DNA of 64,000 nt from Phycicoccus avicenniae. Lineage in GTDB: Bacteria > Actinomycetota > Actinomycetes > Actinomycetales > Dermatophilaceae. Location: NCBI RefSeq assembly GCF_018139485.1, contig NZ_JAGSNF010000019.1:62001-126000 (forward strand), given 5' to 3'. How positions within the stretch are numbered: position 1 is the first letter of the stretch; every line of letters begins with the position of its first letter. The notes under the pieces are model-generated. The model was not told the origin of the DNA, did no database searches, and saw only the letters and a list, made by a program, of their open reading frames with translations. Below are positions 52,146-60,211 of the stretch, piece after piece. Made by a program: the position numbers and the translations under genes.

Positions 52146-53828
52146 TCAGTGCATCCCGTGCCGGGCGAGCGGATGGGCGAGCTCGCGCTCCTCGTACGCC
52201 AGGTGCGAGCGCAGGACGTCGGTGAGCAGGTCGACGACGTGCCGCAGCCGGTCCATCGCCCCGTCGTCCTCGGACACCAGGGCCACGAGCGCCCGGTCGA
52301 CGTCGTCGAGGACGTCCGCGATGACCTCGTGCTCCTCCTGCAGACGGTCGACGACGGGGCCGACCGCCGGGTCTGCCTCGCGCAGGTGCGGCAGCATCGA
52401 GACGTCCTCGATCGTGTGGTGCTGCGTGACGACCCGGCAGTACGACTCGCAGTAGGCGCCGAGGGTCCACTGGTTCTGCCGCATCGTCATCGCGTTGATG
52501 TGGGAGCGCGCGGAACCGACGGTCATCGCGCCCCGGGCGACCTGGTCGACGATGTCGCGGACCTGGTCGAGCTCGGCGCGCAGGTGGTCGTGGATGGCGA
52601 CGAGGTTGCGCGGGACGGCGAGCTCGTGGGGCGCGTACTCGTGGCCGTCGTCGGGGACGGGGTACCGCGGCCGAGCGGGCTCGTCCCACGGCAGGTCGCC
52701 GGTGAGCCGCGTCCCGTCGTCGGCGGTCGTGCGCAGGTCCCCGATCTCGACCACCCCACCCGCCTCGACATTTCGGGGTGACCCCGAAATGTCCGGTGAG
52801 GCAAGGGAAGCGTTCTCGTGTGTCGCGGGATGTTCTCTTGTCTCGGCGCCCCGGACCCCGTCGGCGGCGGCTCCCGCACCGGCATCGACCCCGGCGGCCC
52901 CGGCCGTGTCGGCAGGACGGGTCCCGTCGACGGCCGAACCGTCGGCGACCCGCGACCGCTCGACCTCGACGGCCTCGCGGACCGCGGGTGCGACCTCCTG
53001 GGCCCACACCCGGACGAGGTCCTCGTCGTCGGCGGCGAGGACGAACGTCGACATCCCGTGCTCGAGGGTCAGCCCGGCGAGCTGCTCGACCCAGTCCGCG
53101 GGTCCGCCGACCAGCCCGCCGCCGGACCGGCCGCCCGGGAAGACGTTGTAGAGCCGCCGGACGTCCTCGGGCGCGCGCCCGGCCGCCACCGCCGCCTCGT
53201 CGATCGTCGCGTTCATCGGTCCGAGCGCGTCGGGGTCGGCGTAGCCCATGCTCGGCAGCCACCCGTCGGCGATCCGCCCGGTGACCCGCAACATCCTCGG
53301 CTTGTACGCCCCGAGCCAGATGCCGACGGGATGGGCCGGCGCCGGCCCGGCGTGCAGCCCGCGGACCCGGTGGACCGACCCGTCGACCCGCACGGACCCC
53401 TGCCCGGACCAGAGGCCCCGGATGATCTCGACGGCCTCCACGAGACCCTCGACGGCCTCACCCGGGGACAGCCGCCTGCCGCCCGCGGCCTCGATGGCGT
53501 CCCAGAAGGCGCCGGTGCCGAGCCCGAGCTCCACGCGTCCCCCGGTGAGCAGGTCGAGCGTCGCGACCGACCGGGCGAGGACGACGGGCGGGCGCAACGG
53601 GAGGTTCGCGACGTTGGGCGCGAGGCGCACGGCGGTCGTCCGGGCCCCGATGACCGACAGCAGGGTCCAGGTGTCGAGGTGACGGGCCTGGTACGGGTGG
53701 TCCTGGACGCTCACGAGGTCGAGCCCGAGGACATCCGCGAGCTGGGCGATCTCGAGGACGTCCTCGGCCCTCGCGACGTCCGGGGTCGGGAAGACCCCGA
53801 ACTCGAGCGGGTGCCCGTAGTCCGTCAT
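52146..53828 (-). CDS. Luciferase-like monooxygenase (LLM) fused to a hemerythrin HHE domain
   Basis: 560 residues. Residues 1-~285 are an LLM TIM barrel: EFGVFPTPDVARAED, VSVQDHPYQARHLDTW, RVELGLGTGAFWDAIEAAGG, GIWLGAYKPRML and GRIADGWLPSMG, binding FMN or F420. Residues ~290-385 form an Ala/Gly/Asp-rich linker. Residues ~400-560 are a hemerythrin-like four-helix bundle with metal-ligand pattern AIHDHLRAELD, VTQHHTIEDVSMLPHL, LQEEHEVI and HLAYEERELAHPL. The fusion joins a flavin/F420 oxidoreductase to a di-iron oxygen- or redox-binding domain. A perfect 27-base palindrome (52767-52793) lies within the linker. It overlaps the TPR gene by 4 bases and ends an operon starting with a cation antiporter. 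Confidence 0.9.
   Translation of the reverse strand: MTDYGHPLEFGVFPTPDVARAEDVLEIAQLADVLGLDLVSVQDHPYQARHLDTWTLLSVIGARTTAVRLAPNVANLPLRPPVVLARSVATLDLLTGGRVELGLGTGAFWDAIEAAGGRRLSPGEAVEGLVEAVEIIRGLWSGQGSVRVDGSVHRVRGLHAGPAPAHPVGIWLGAYKPRMLRVTGRIADGWLPSMGYADPDALGPMNATIDEAAVAAGRAPEDVRRLYNVFPGGRSGGGLVGGPADWVEQLAGLTLEHGMSTFVLAADDEDLVRVWAQEVAPAVREAVEVERSRVADGSAVDGTRPADTAGAAGVDAGAGAAADGVRGAETREHPATHENASLASPDISGSPRNVEAGGVVEIGDLRTTADDGTRLTGDLPWDEPARPRYPVPDDGHEYAPHELAVPRNLVAIHDHLRAELDQVRDIVDQVARGAMTVGSARSHINAMTMRQNQWTLGAYCESYCRVVTQHHTIEDVSMLPHLREADPAVGPVVDRLQEEHEVIADVLDDVDRALVALVSEDDGAMDRLRHVVDLLTDVLRSHLAYEERELAHPLARHGMH
52767..52793. repeat. Perfect 27-base palindrome inside the LLM-hemerythrin linker
   Basis: GACATTTCGGGGT (52767-52779), one central base, ACCCCGAAATGTC (52781-52793). 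It encodes about residues 346-354 of the linker. The arms contain an A/T-rich ATTT/AAAT step rare in this GC-rich DNA, which looks unlike the codon use around it. Confidence 0.9.
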
Positions 53829-54265
53829 CCGCGCGGGTCCGCGTCGGGGTCGGCGTCGCCGTCCGCCGAGGCCGCCCCCGGGTCCCCCGGACCGAGGTCG
53901 TGCACCTCGAGTCGGCCGTCCCCGGCGTAGCCGCCGAGCAGCTCGGCCATCGCGAGGTGCGGCCTGGCCTCCCCGGCGCGCCCCTGCCGCTGCAGGGTCC
54001 GCCCGAGCAGCAGGTTCGCGTACGGCTCGTCCGGGTCGTCGGCGAGGACGGCGCGCGTCACCCGCTCGGACCGGCCGAGCTGGGCGGAGTGGAAGTACGC
54101 CCGGGCGAGCAGCAGCCGCAGCTCCGTCGTGCCGTGCAGCGGCGGGGCGAGGAGGCTCTCGTCGACGAGCGTCGAGAGCAGCGACGCCGCCTCCTGGTAC
54201 TCGCCGTGCCGGTAGAGGCCCCGCGCCTGCTCGTAGCGCTCCGCGATGCTGCTGGTGGACGTCAT
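53825..54265 (-). CDS. Tetratricopeptide-repeat protein
   Basis: 146 residues. Helical repeats: AERYEQARGLYRHGEYQEAASLL, LRLLLARAYFHSAQLGRSERV and PYANLLLGRTLQRQGRAGEARPHLAMA, i.e. about three TPR units, followed by a short Asp/Gly-rich tail. Likely a protein-protein adaptor. Seven bases separate it from the antiporter gene and its stop overlaps the LLM-hemerythrin start (ATGA), so it sits between the transporter and the redox protein both in the operon and perhaps in function. Confidence 0.8.
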   Translation of the reverse strand: MTSTSSIAERYEQARGLYRHGEYQEAASLLSTLVDESLLAPPLHGTTELRLLLARAYFHSAQLGRSERVTRAVLADDPDEPYANLLLGRTLQRQGRAGEARPHLAMAELLGGYAGDGRLEVHDLGPGDPGAASADGDADPDADPRG

Positions 54266-54272
54266 GGACGGC

Positions 54273-55892
54273 TCAACGTGGCTGCGGCCCCGGCTGTTCC
54301 GTCCCGCCGGAGCCGCCCGTACCCGGCCGCCGCAGCACCGCGGCCGCCCGGTCGGCGAGCTCGGCGCCGGCGCCGTCGTACAGCTGGAAGCCGGCGTGCG
54401 CCCCGTGCGCGAGCGCCGTCTCGAGGTCGTCGTCGTGCTGGGCGACCACCGCGACCGACCCGGCGTACCCGTGCGCGCGCAGCTGGTCGAGGGTGTCGAG
54501 GTTGTTGCCGTGGAAGGGCATGGCGAGCACGACGAGCGACACGTCGTGGAACGGCCGGTCGGACCACATCTCCGGGTCGGTGGCGTCCGCCTCGCGGACC
54601 TCGAGCCCCTCCTCCTCGAGCAGGCGGCACCGGTCCCTCGACGCCTCGATGCCGACGACCCGCAGCCCGTACCCCTCGGCGAGCCGCTCGTAGGCCGCCC
54701 GCCCGACCCGCCCCATCCCGAGGACGACGGCCTCCGCCGGCCCGAGGTCGAGCGGCCGGTCCTCCGGGTGGGTCCGCTCGACGGGCCGGTCCGGCAGCAG
54801 CCCGCGCAGCGCGCTCGAGAGGTACTCCGGGTGCCGGCCGGGCAGGGACGTGAGGACCATGCTCGCCGCGACGGCCGTGGCGACGACCCGCAGCCAGCCC
54901 TCGTCGAGCAGCCCCTGGGGCGCGAGCGCGAGGACGATCAGCCCGAACTCCGAGAAGTTCGCGAGCGCCGTCCCGGTGAGCACCGCCGTGCGCCGCCGGA
55001 AGCCCGCGAGCCACAGCAGCGCCGCGAAGCCTAGGGCCTTGAGCGGCAGCAGGAGCAGCAGGCCCAGCCCCAGCGCGAGCTCGCCCACCGTCGGCAGCCC
55101 GCCGAGCCCGATGGCGACGAAGAAGCCGACGAGCAGCAGGTCCTTGAGCGCGAAGATGCTCTTCGCGAGCTCCCCGGAGCCGCGGTGGCCGGCGATGAGC
55201 ATCCCCATGACGAGCGCCCCGAGGTCGCCCTTGACCCCCACGGCCTCGAAGAGCGCGTAGCCCGGGACGAGCGCGACGACGACGCCGAAGAGCGGCAGCA
55301 GCTCGCCGTGCCCGACGGCCGCGAGCACCCGCCGGAGCAGGACGGCGCCGGGGACGACGAGGAGGAGCAGCACCGCCCACGGGCTCGGCGGGTCGCCCTC
55401 GGCGGTCGCGAGGAAGACGACCGCGGCGATGTCCTGGACGACGAGGACGCCGATGGCGGTCCGGCCGCCGACGGACTGGGCGATGCCCCGCTCCTCGAGG
55501 ATCTTCACGACGACGACGGTGCTCGAGAAGGACAGGGCGAACCCCACGAGCAGCCAGGTGACCGCCTCGTCCCCGACGAGGCCCACCCCGACGGCGCCGA
55601 GCACGCCGAGCGCCGCCGTCGCGAGCACGGTCGTCGCGACGAGGTGCACCGTCGCGGTCCCCCACACCTCGCGCCGGAGGAGGCCCCGGACGTCGACCTT
55701 GAGGCCGACCCCGAAGAGCAGGACGGTGACGCCGAGGTCGGCGATCGTCTGCAGGACGGGGACCTCCTCGACCCCGAGGGCCCGCAGGACGAACCCGGCG
55801 AGCAGGAAGCCGACGAGCGGCGGCAGCCGGACGGCCGAGGCGGCGAGCCCTCCGACGAGGGCGGCGACGAGGATGGCGGCGCTCGCGTCCAT
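54273..55892 (-). CDS. CPA2-family cation:proton antiporter with RCK (TrkA-N) domain, Kef-like
   Basis: 539 residues; Shine-Dalgarno AGGAGG ends 6 bases before the ATG at 55892. About 12 membrane helices (residues ~5-370). Conserved SFSSTVVVVKILEERG and the GVLVVQDIAAVVFLA ion-site helix (QD) match KefB/KefC-type exchangers. The C-terminal RCK domain starts AVVLGMGRVGRAAYERLAEGYGLRVVGIE, a Rossmann fold binding NAD(H) or nucleotides. In Kef systems a flavin oxidoreductase gates the channel; here an LLM-hemerythrin protein is encoded in the same operon. Confidence 0.9.
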   Translation of the reverse strand: MDASAAILVAALVGGLAASAVRLPPLVGFLLAGFVLRALGVEEVPVLQTIADLGVTVLLFGVGLKVDVRGLLRREVWGTATVHLVATTVLATAALGVLGAVGVGLVGDEAVTWLLVGFALSFSSTVVVVKILEERGIAQSVGGRTAIGVLVVQDIAAVVFLATAEGDPPSPWAVLLLLVVPGAVLLRRVLAAVGHGELLPLFGVVVALVPGYALFEAVGVKGDLGALVMGMLIAGHRGSGELAKSIFALKDLLLVGFFVAIGLGGLPTVGELALGLGLLLLLPLKALGFAALLWLAGFRRRTAVLTGTALANFSEFGLIVLALAPQGLLDEGWLRVVATAVAASMVLTSLPGRHPEYLSSALRGLLPDRPVERTHPEDRPLDLGPAEAVVLGMGRVGRAAYERLAEGYGLRVVGIEASRDRCRLLEEEGLEVREADATDPEMWSDRPFHDVSLVVLAMPFHGNNLDTLDQLRAHGYAGSVAVVAQHDDDLETALAHGAHAGFQLYDGAGAELADRAAAVLRRPGTGGSGGTEQPGPQPR

Positions 55893-55985
55893 CGGGTCCT
55901 CCTGGCGGGGGTCGCGGTCGGACGGCGGTCATCCTTCCAGCCCCGGCGCCAGCGCGGCAGGCCCCTCTCGTCGGGGACGGTTTGG

Positions 55986-55991
55986 CAAGAT
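55986..55991 (+). promoter_or_regulatory. -10-like element of MFS gene (leaderless)
   Basis: CAAGAT ends 8 bases before the GTG at 55999. C replaces T at position 1. Confidence 0.4.
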
Positions 55992-55998
55992 CGGGGCC

Positions 55999-57423
55999 GT
56001 GTCCGTCCACCGTCCCGCGACGGACCGGGAGGCGCCGCCGCGGACGTCCCGGTCCGGGCGCTTCGCGGCCTCCGCACGGACGACGGCACGCAGCACCGCG
56101 CGGGGGACGGTCCGGGGCGGCACCGCCGGCGTCCGGGCCGTCGGCCGGGGCGGACGGGCCGCCGGACGCCGGTTCCGCCGGTTCACGACGGCCGACGGCG
56201 CGGGGGCCACCGGGCTTGCCCGGCTCACCGAGCTGCACGCCGTGAACACCGCCGGCGACGCGGCCGTGACGATCTCGCTCGCCGGCACCGTGTTCGCGAT
56301 GCCGACCGACGAGGCGCGGGGGCGGGTGGCCCTGTTCCTGCTGCTCACGATGGCGCCCTTCCTCCTGCTCGCGCCGCTCATCGGGCCGCTCCTGGACCGC
56401 TTCCGGCACGGGAGGCGCTGGGCGCTCGGCACGACGTTGGCGGTGCGCGGCTTCCTCGCCTGGGTGCTCGCGTCCGCCGTCGTCGCCGACAGCGCGTGGC
56501 TCTTCCCGGCCGCCCTCGGCTGCCTCGTCGCCGCGCGGTCCTACGCCGTCGCCCGGGCCGCCGCGGTCCCCCGGCTGCTGCCGCGCGAGGTCTCCCTCGT
56601 CGGGGCGAACGCCCGGCTCAACATCGCGGGCGTCATCGGGATGGTCCTCGGTGGCGGGCTCGCCGGGGCCGCCGCGCAGGCCGGGCCGGACTGGTCGCTG
56701 CGGGTCGCCTTCGTCGTCTTCGTCGTCGCCACGGTCCTGTCGATCCGCCTCCCGGACCGGGTCGACTCCAGTCTCGGCGAGACCGACGTCGACGGCACCC
56801 CGGTCGACCGCGAGCCGCTCGACGACCCGGTCCGCGACACCCGCCGGATGCGTGCCCTGCCGGTCGCCGTGCGGTACGTGCTGTGGCTGACGACCGGCGC
56901 CCGGATGCTCGCAGGGTTCCTCACCCTCTTTCTCCTCTTCCTCATGCGCGAGGTGCCGATCCCCGGGTGGAGCGGCCCCCTCGTCATCGGCCTCGTCGTC
57001 GCGGCCGCGGGCACCGGCAACGCCGTCGGGTCGCTCGTCGGGAACCGCAAGGACACCCCGGCCCCCGAGGTCATGGCGACGGCGATGGCCGCCGTCGCCG
57101 TCGTCACCTCCGTCGTGGCCGCGGTCCTGTACTCGGTGTGGGCCATCGTGCTCGTCGGCCTCGTGTCCGGGATGTACGCCCAGCTCTCGAAGCTGTGCCT
57201 CGACGCGCTCGTCCAGCGCGACGTCCCGGACCGGACCCGCGCCCGGGTCTTCTCGTGGTCGGAGACGATCCTCCAGGCCTGCTGGGTCGTCGGCGGCACG
57301 ATCGGCATCCTCGTCCCGCTCCGGCCGGGGCTGGGCTTCGGCATCATCACCGTCGTCGTCCTGCTCATGGGGGCCGTCGCCGTCCGGGCCCGACGGACCG
57401 CCCCCACCCCCGCCGTGCGATGA
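55999..57423 (+). CDS. MFS transporter
   Basis: 474 residues from GTG at 55999. A ~70-residue Arg/Ala/Thr-rich cytoplasmic N-terminus precedes 10-12 membrane helices. Between the halves is a hydrophilic loop (about 260-295; LPDRVDSSLGETDVDG). LIGPLLDRFRHGRRWALG between helices 2 and 3 is the MFS loop motif. Substrate unknown. The stop overlaps the VTT-protein start by 4 bases, so the two are co-translated. The long basic N-terminus is unusual; a later start cannot be excluded, although the -10 spacing supports this one. Confidence 0.85.
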   Translation: MSVHRPATDREAPPRTSRSGRFAASARTTARSTARGTVRGGTAGVRAVGRGGRAAGRRFRRFTTADGAGATGLARLTELHAVNTAGDAAVTISLAGTVFAMPTDEARGRVALFLLLTMAPFLLLAPLIGPLLDRFRHGRRWALGTTLAVRGFLAWVLASAVVADSAWLFPAALGCLVAARSYAVARAAAVPRLLPREVSLVGANARLNIAGVIGMVLGGGLAGAAAQAGPDWSLRVAFVVFVVATVLSIRLPDRVDSSLGETDVDGTPVDREPLDDPVRDTRRMRALPVAVRYVLWLTTGARMLAGFLTLFLLFLMREVPIPGWSGPLVIGLVVAAAGTGNAVGSLVGNRKDTPAPEVMATAMAAVAVVTSVVAAVLYSVWAIVLVGLVSGMYAQLSKLCLDALVQRDVPDRTRARVFSWSETILQACWVVGGTIGILVPLRPGLGFGIITVVVLLMGAVAVRARRTAPTPAVR

Positions 57424-58103
57424 GCGTCCCCGCCCCCGACGTCCCGGCGGTGCCCGCGCGTGAGCCGGCCGTGGCCCGCCTGGGCCTCCTCGGCCTCCTG
57501 CTCGGCACGCTCGTCGCCGGCGCGGTGGCCGTCGTCGTCCTCGGCGGCGACCTCGACGCCGTCCGGGCCGCCGTCCGGGACGCCGGGCCCTGGGGTCCCG
57601 CCGTGTTCGTCGTCGCCCACGTCCTGCTCACCCTGGCCCCGGTGCCGAAGAGCATCCTCGTGACCATCGCGGGTGCGCTCTTCGGGGTCTCCACCGGCGT
57701 CGTCGTCGCCTGGGTCGCCGCGGTCGTGAGCGCCCTCGTCGGGTTCGCCGTCGCCCGTCGGCTCGGGCGGGAGCCGGTGGCCCGGGTCGCCGGTCCGCGG
57801 CTGGCCGGGGTCCAGGACCTCGCGCGCGACCAGGGGGTGCTGTCCGTCGTCGTCCTGCGGCTCACCCCCGTCGTGCCGTTCACGATCGTCAACTACGCCT
57901 GCGGGGTGAGCGCGGTGAGCCGTCGGGACTACGTCGTCGGCACGCTGGTGGGCGTCGTGCCCGGGACGGTGGCGTACACGCTCGTCGGCGCCTCCGCCGT
58001 GGCGGACGGGTCGGTCGTCCTCCTCGGCGTCGGGGCCGCCGTGCTGCTCCTCGTCGTCACCGGCGTCGTCGCTCGCCGGCTCCGCGGTGCGGGCGCTCCC
58101 TGA
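57420..58103 (+). CDS. TVP38/TMEM64 (VTT domain) membrane protein
   Basis: 227 residues, five to six membrane helices. The VTT (SNARE-associated, DedA-related) signature appears as LAPVPKSILVTIAGALFGVSTG and VVLRLTPVVPFTIVNYACGVS with PGTVAYTLVGA. Bacterial members of the wider DedA/VTT group act in lipid-carrier flipping and membrane homeostasis. Coupled to the MFS gene by an ATGA overlap. Confidence 0.87.
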   Translation: MSVPAPDVPAVPAREPAVARLGLLGLLLGTLVAGAVAVVVLGGDLDAVRAAVRDAGPWGPAVFVVAHVLLTLAPVPKSILVTIAGALFGVSTGVVVAWVAAVVSALVGFAVARRLGREPVARVAGPRLAGVQDLARDQGVLSVVVLRLTPVVPFTIVNYACGVSAVSRRDYVVGTLVGVVPGTVAYTLVGASAVADGSVVLLGVGAAVLLLVVTGVVARRLRGAGAP

Positions 58104-58201
58104 CCACGCGACCGCCTCCGGCCGGGATGGCTCGAACGGGCCATGGCGCACGTCGGGTCGGCGACGGCACCCTGGGGTCGACACACCGGGAGGGGGAGAC
58201 C

Positions 58202-59032
58202 ATGTCAGCGGAGACCGCAGCAGGACCGAGCCCGAGCCACGTCAAGGACGCCCACCGGGCGATGTGGGCGCGGGGTGACTACCCGGCCGTCGCCGACCGG
58301 CTCATCCCGGACCTCGGGGGCCGGCTCGTCACCGCCCTCGGCGTCGGGCCCGACGACCGGGTCCTCGACGTCGCGGCGGGCTCGGGCAACGCCTCCCTCC
58401 CCGCCGCCCGGGCGGGTGCCCGCGTCACGGCGTCGGACCTCACCCCGGAGCTGCTCGACGCCGGACGCCGGCGCGCGGCCGACACCGGGCTCGACCTCGC
58501 GTGGGAGGTGGCGGACGCCGAGGCGCTGCCCTACGACGACGCGTCCTTCGACGTCGTGATGTCGAGCGTGGGGGTGATGTTCGCGCCCCGCCACGAGACG
58601 GCCGCCGCCGAGCTGCTGCGGGTGTGCCGGCCGGGCGGCCGGGTCGGGGTGCTGTCGTGGACCCCGGACGGGTTCGTCGGCCGGCTGCTCGCCACCCTGC
58701 GGCCCTGGGCCCCGGCCCCGCCGCCGGGCGCGTCGCCGCCGCCGCTGTGGGGGACGCCCGGCCACGTGGGCGACCTCTTCGGCGACGGGGTCACCGACCT
58801 CACGCACGACCGCGGCGAGGTCGTCGTCGAGGGGTTCACGGGCCCCACCGAGTTCCGCGAGTACTTCGCCGCCGGGTACGGGCCGATGCTCACGGTGTAC
58901 CGGTCGACGGCGGACGACCCGGAGCAGCGGGCCGCGCTGGAGGAGGCGGTCGACGCGCTCGTCGCCGAGCACGACGAGGGCGGGGGCACGATGCGCTGGT
59001 CCTACCTGCTGTCCACGGCGACCCGCGCCTGA
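58202..59032 (+). CDS. Class I SAM-dependent methyltransferase
   Basis: 276 residues from the ATG at 58202, preceded by a purine-rich GGGAGGGGGAG. Motif I VLDVAAGSGNASLPAARAG, then ASDLTPELLDAGRRRA, ADAEALPYDDASFDVVMSSVGVMFA (motif IV) and RVCRPGGRVGVLSW place it in the UbiE/Methyltransf_11 group. The substrate is unknown; small molecules are usual for this group. Monocistronic as far as seen. Confidence 0.87.
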   Translation: MSAETAAGPSPSHVKDAHRAMWARGDYPAVADRLIPDLGGRLVTALGVGPDDRVLDVAAGSGNASLPAARAGARVTASDLTPELLDAGRRRAADTGLDLAWEVADAEALPYDDASFDVVMSSVGVMFAPRHETAAAELLRVCRPGGRVGVLSWTPDGFVGRLLATLRPWAPAPPPGASPPPLWGTPGHVGDLFGDGVTDLTHDRGEVVVEGFTGPTEFREYFAAGYGPMLTVYRSTADDPEQRAALEEAVDALVAEHDEGGGTMRWSYLLSTATRA

Positions 59033-59107
59033 CCGACGCCGGGATCCGGCGGGTCCTGCGTCGGCTGCTCCGGTTCGCTCGTCGCGGACCGGGTAGGGAG
59101 CGGGGGA

Positions 59108-59128
59108 GGCCGGTCGACGGGACCGGCC
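59108..59128 (+). promoter_or_regulatory. Hairpin at the 5' end of the F420-type LLM transcript
   Basis: Perfect 8-bp stem GGCCGGTC (59108-59115) / GACCGGCC (59121-59128), 5-base loop. It lies just before the Shine-Dalgarno AAGGAG (59136-59141) and just after a possible -10 TAGGGA (59094-59099), so it would form at the extreme 5' end of the mRNA. Confidence 0.4.
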
Positions 59129-59151
59129 AGGACCGAAGGAGCAGCGACACC

Positions 59152-60147
59152 GTGACGCGGTTCGGCTACACCCTCATGACCGAGCAGAGCGGCCCGAAGC
59201 AGCTCGTCGACAGCGCCGTGCGCGCCGAGGCGGCCGGTTTCGACCTGCTCGTGTCCAGCGACCACTACTCCCCGTGGCTCACCGAGCAGGGGCACGCCCC
59301 CTACGCCTGGACCGTCCTCGGCGCCGTCGCCCAGGCGACGAGCAGCGTCGAGCTCATGACGTACGTGACCTGCCCGACGATCCGGTACCACCCCGCCGTC
59401 GTCGCGCAGAAGGCCGCGACCCTGCAGATCCTCGCCGACGGGCGCTTCACCCTCGGGCTCGGCGCCGGGGAGAACCTCAACGAGCACGTCATCGGCCAGG
59501 GGTGGCCGCCCGTCGCCCAGCGCCAGGACATGCTCGACGAGGCCGTCCAGATCATCAAGCGGCTGCACACCGGCGAGCTCGTCACCTACCGCGGCGAGTA
59601 CTTCGACGTCGACTCCGCGCGCATCTGGGACCTCCCGGACGAGCCGGTGGGCATCGGCGTCGCCGTGAGCGGACGGGCCGGCATCGAGCGGTTCGGACCG
59701 GACGCCGACCACCTCGTCGCCGTCGAGCCGAACGGCGACCTCGTGAGCGCGTGGAACGAGCTCGCCGGGTCGACGATCGGGCAGGACGCGCGGGCCATCG
59801 GGCAGATCCCGATCTGCTGGGACCCCTCCGAGGAGGCCGCCGTCACCCGGGCCCACGAGCAGTTCCGGTGGTTCGCCGGCGGCTGGAAGGTCAACGCCGA
59901 CCTGCCGACGCCGATGGGGTTCAGCGGGGCCACCCAGTTCGTCCGCGAGGAGGACGTCGCCGCCTCGATCCCGTGCGGCCCCGACCTCGACCGGATCGTC
60001 GAGGCCGTGTCCGCGTTCTGGGAGGCCGGCTTCACCGACGTCGCCCTCGTCCAGGTCGGCGGGGAGACCGAGCAGCAGCGCGGCTTCCTCGACGGTCCGG
60101 CCGCCGACCTGCTCGCCCGGCTCCGGGACGCCGCTCCGACCGGCTGA
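59152..60147 (+). CDS. F420-dependent LLM-class oxidoreductase (TIGR03557-type)
   Basis: 331 residues from GTG at 59152 with AAGGAG 10 bases upstream. LLM TIM barrel: RFGYTLMTEQSGPKQLVDSA, LVSSDHYSPWLTEQGHAPYAW, VTCPTIRYHPAVVAQKAATL and LGLGAGENLNEHVIGQGWPP. This is the pattern of the glucose-6-phosphate-dehydrogenase-like F420 family. The preference for F420 over FMN is inferred from family similarity. It shares no close sequence similarity with the LLM domain at 52146-53828. Confidence 0.88.
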   Translation: MTRFGYTLMTEQSGPKQLVDSAVRAEAAGFDLLVSSDHYSPWLTEQGHAPYAWTVLGAVAQATSSVELMTYVTCPTIRYHPAVVAQKAATLQILADGRFTLGLGAGENLNEHVIGQGWPPVAQRQDMLDEAVQIIKRLHTGELVTYRGEYFDVDSARIWDLPDEPVGIGVAVSGRAGIERFGPDADHLVAVEPNGDLVSAWNELAGSTIGQDARAIGQIPICWDPSEEAAVTRAHEQFRWFAGGWKVNADLPTPMGFSGATQFVREEDVAASIPCGPDLDRIVEAVSAFWEAGFTDVALVQVGGETEQQRGFLDGPAADLLARLRDAAPTG

Positions 60148-60171
60148 GCGTCCCCTCAGCGGGGTGGTGGG

Positions 60172-60189
60172 CCGGGGTGGTCACCCCGG
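60172..60189. terminator. Hairpin between converging LLM and DUF808 genes
   Basis: Perfect stem CCGGGGTG (60172-60179) / CACCCCGG (60182-60189) with only two nominal loop bases, so the top pairs would open. Located in the 64-base convergent gap. Confidence 0.55.
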
Positions 60190-60211
60190 TTCGCCGCCCC
60201 ACCGGGCGTGG

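Noticed and set aside
54262-56409. Long minus-strand frame over the antiporter gene, and the plus-strand frame 55185-58103 upstream of the VTT gene
   Set aside because: Both are dominated by Arg/Pro/Asp low complexity; the antiporter and VTT/MFS genes in other frames have intact family motifs and sensible starts.
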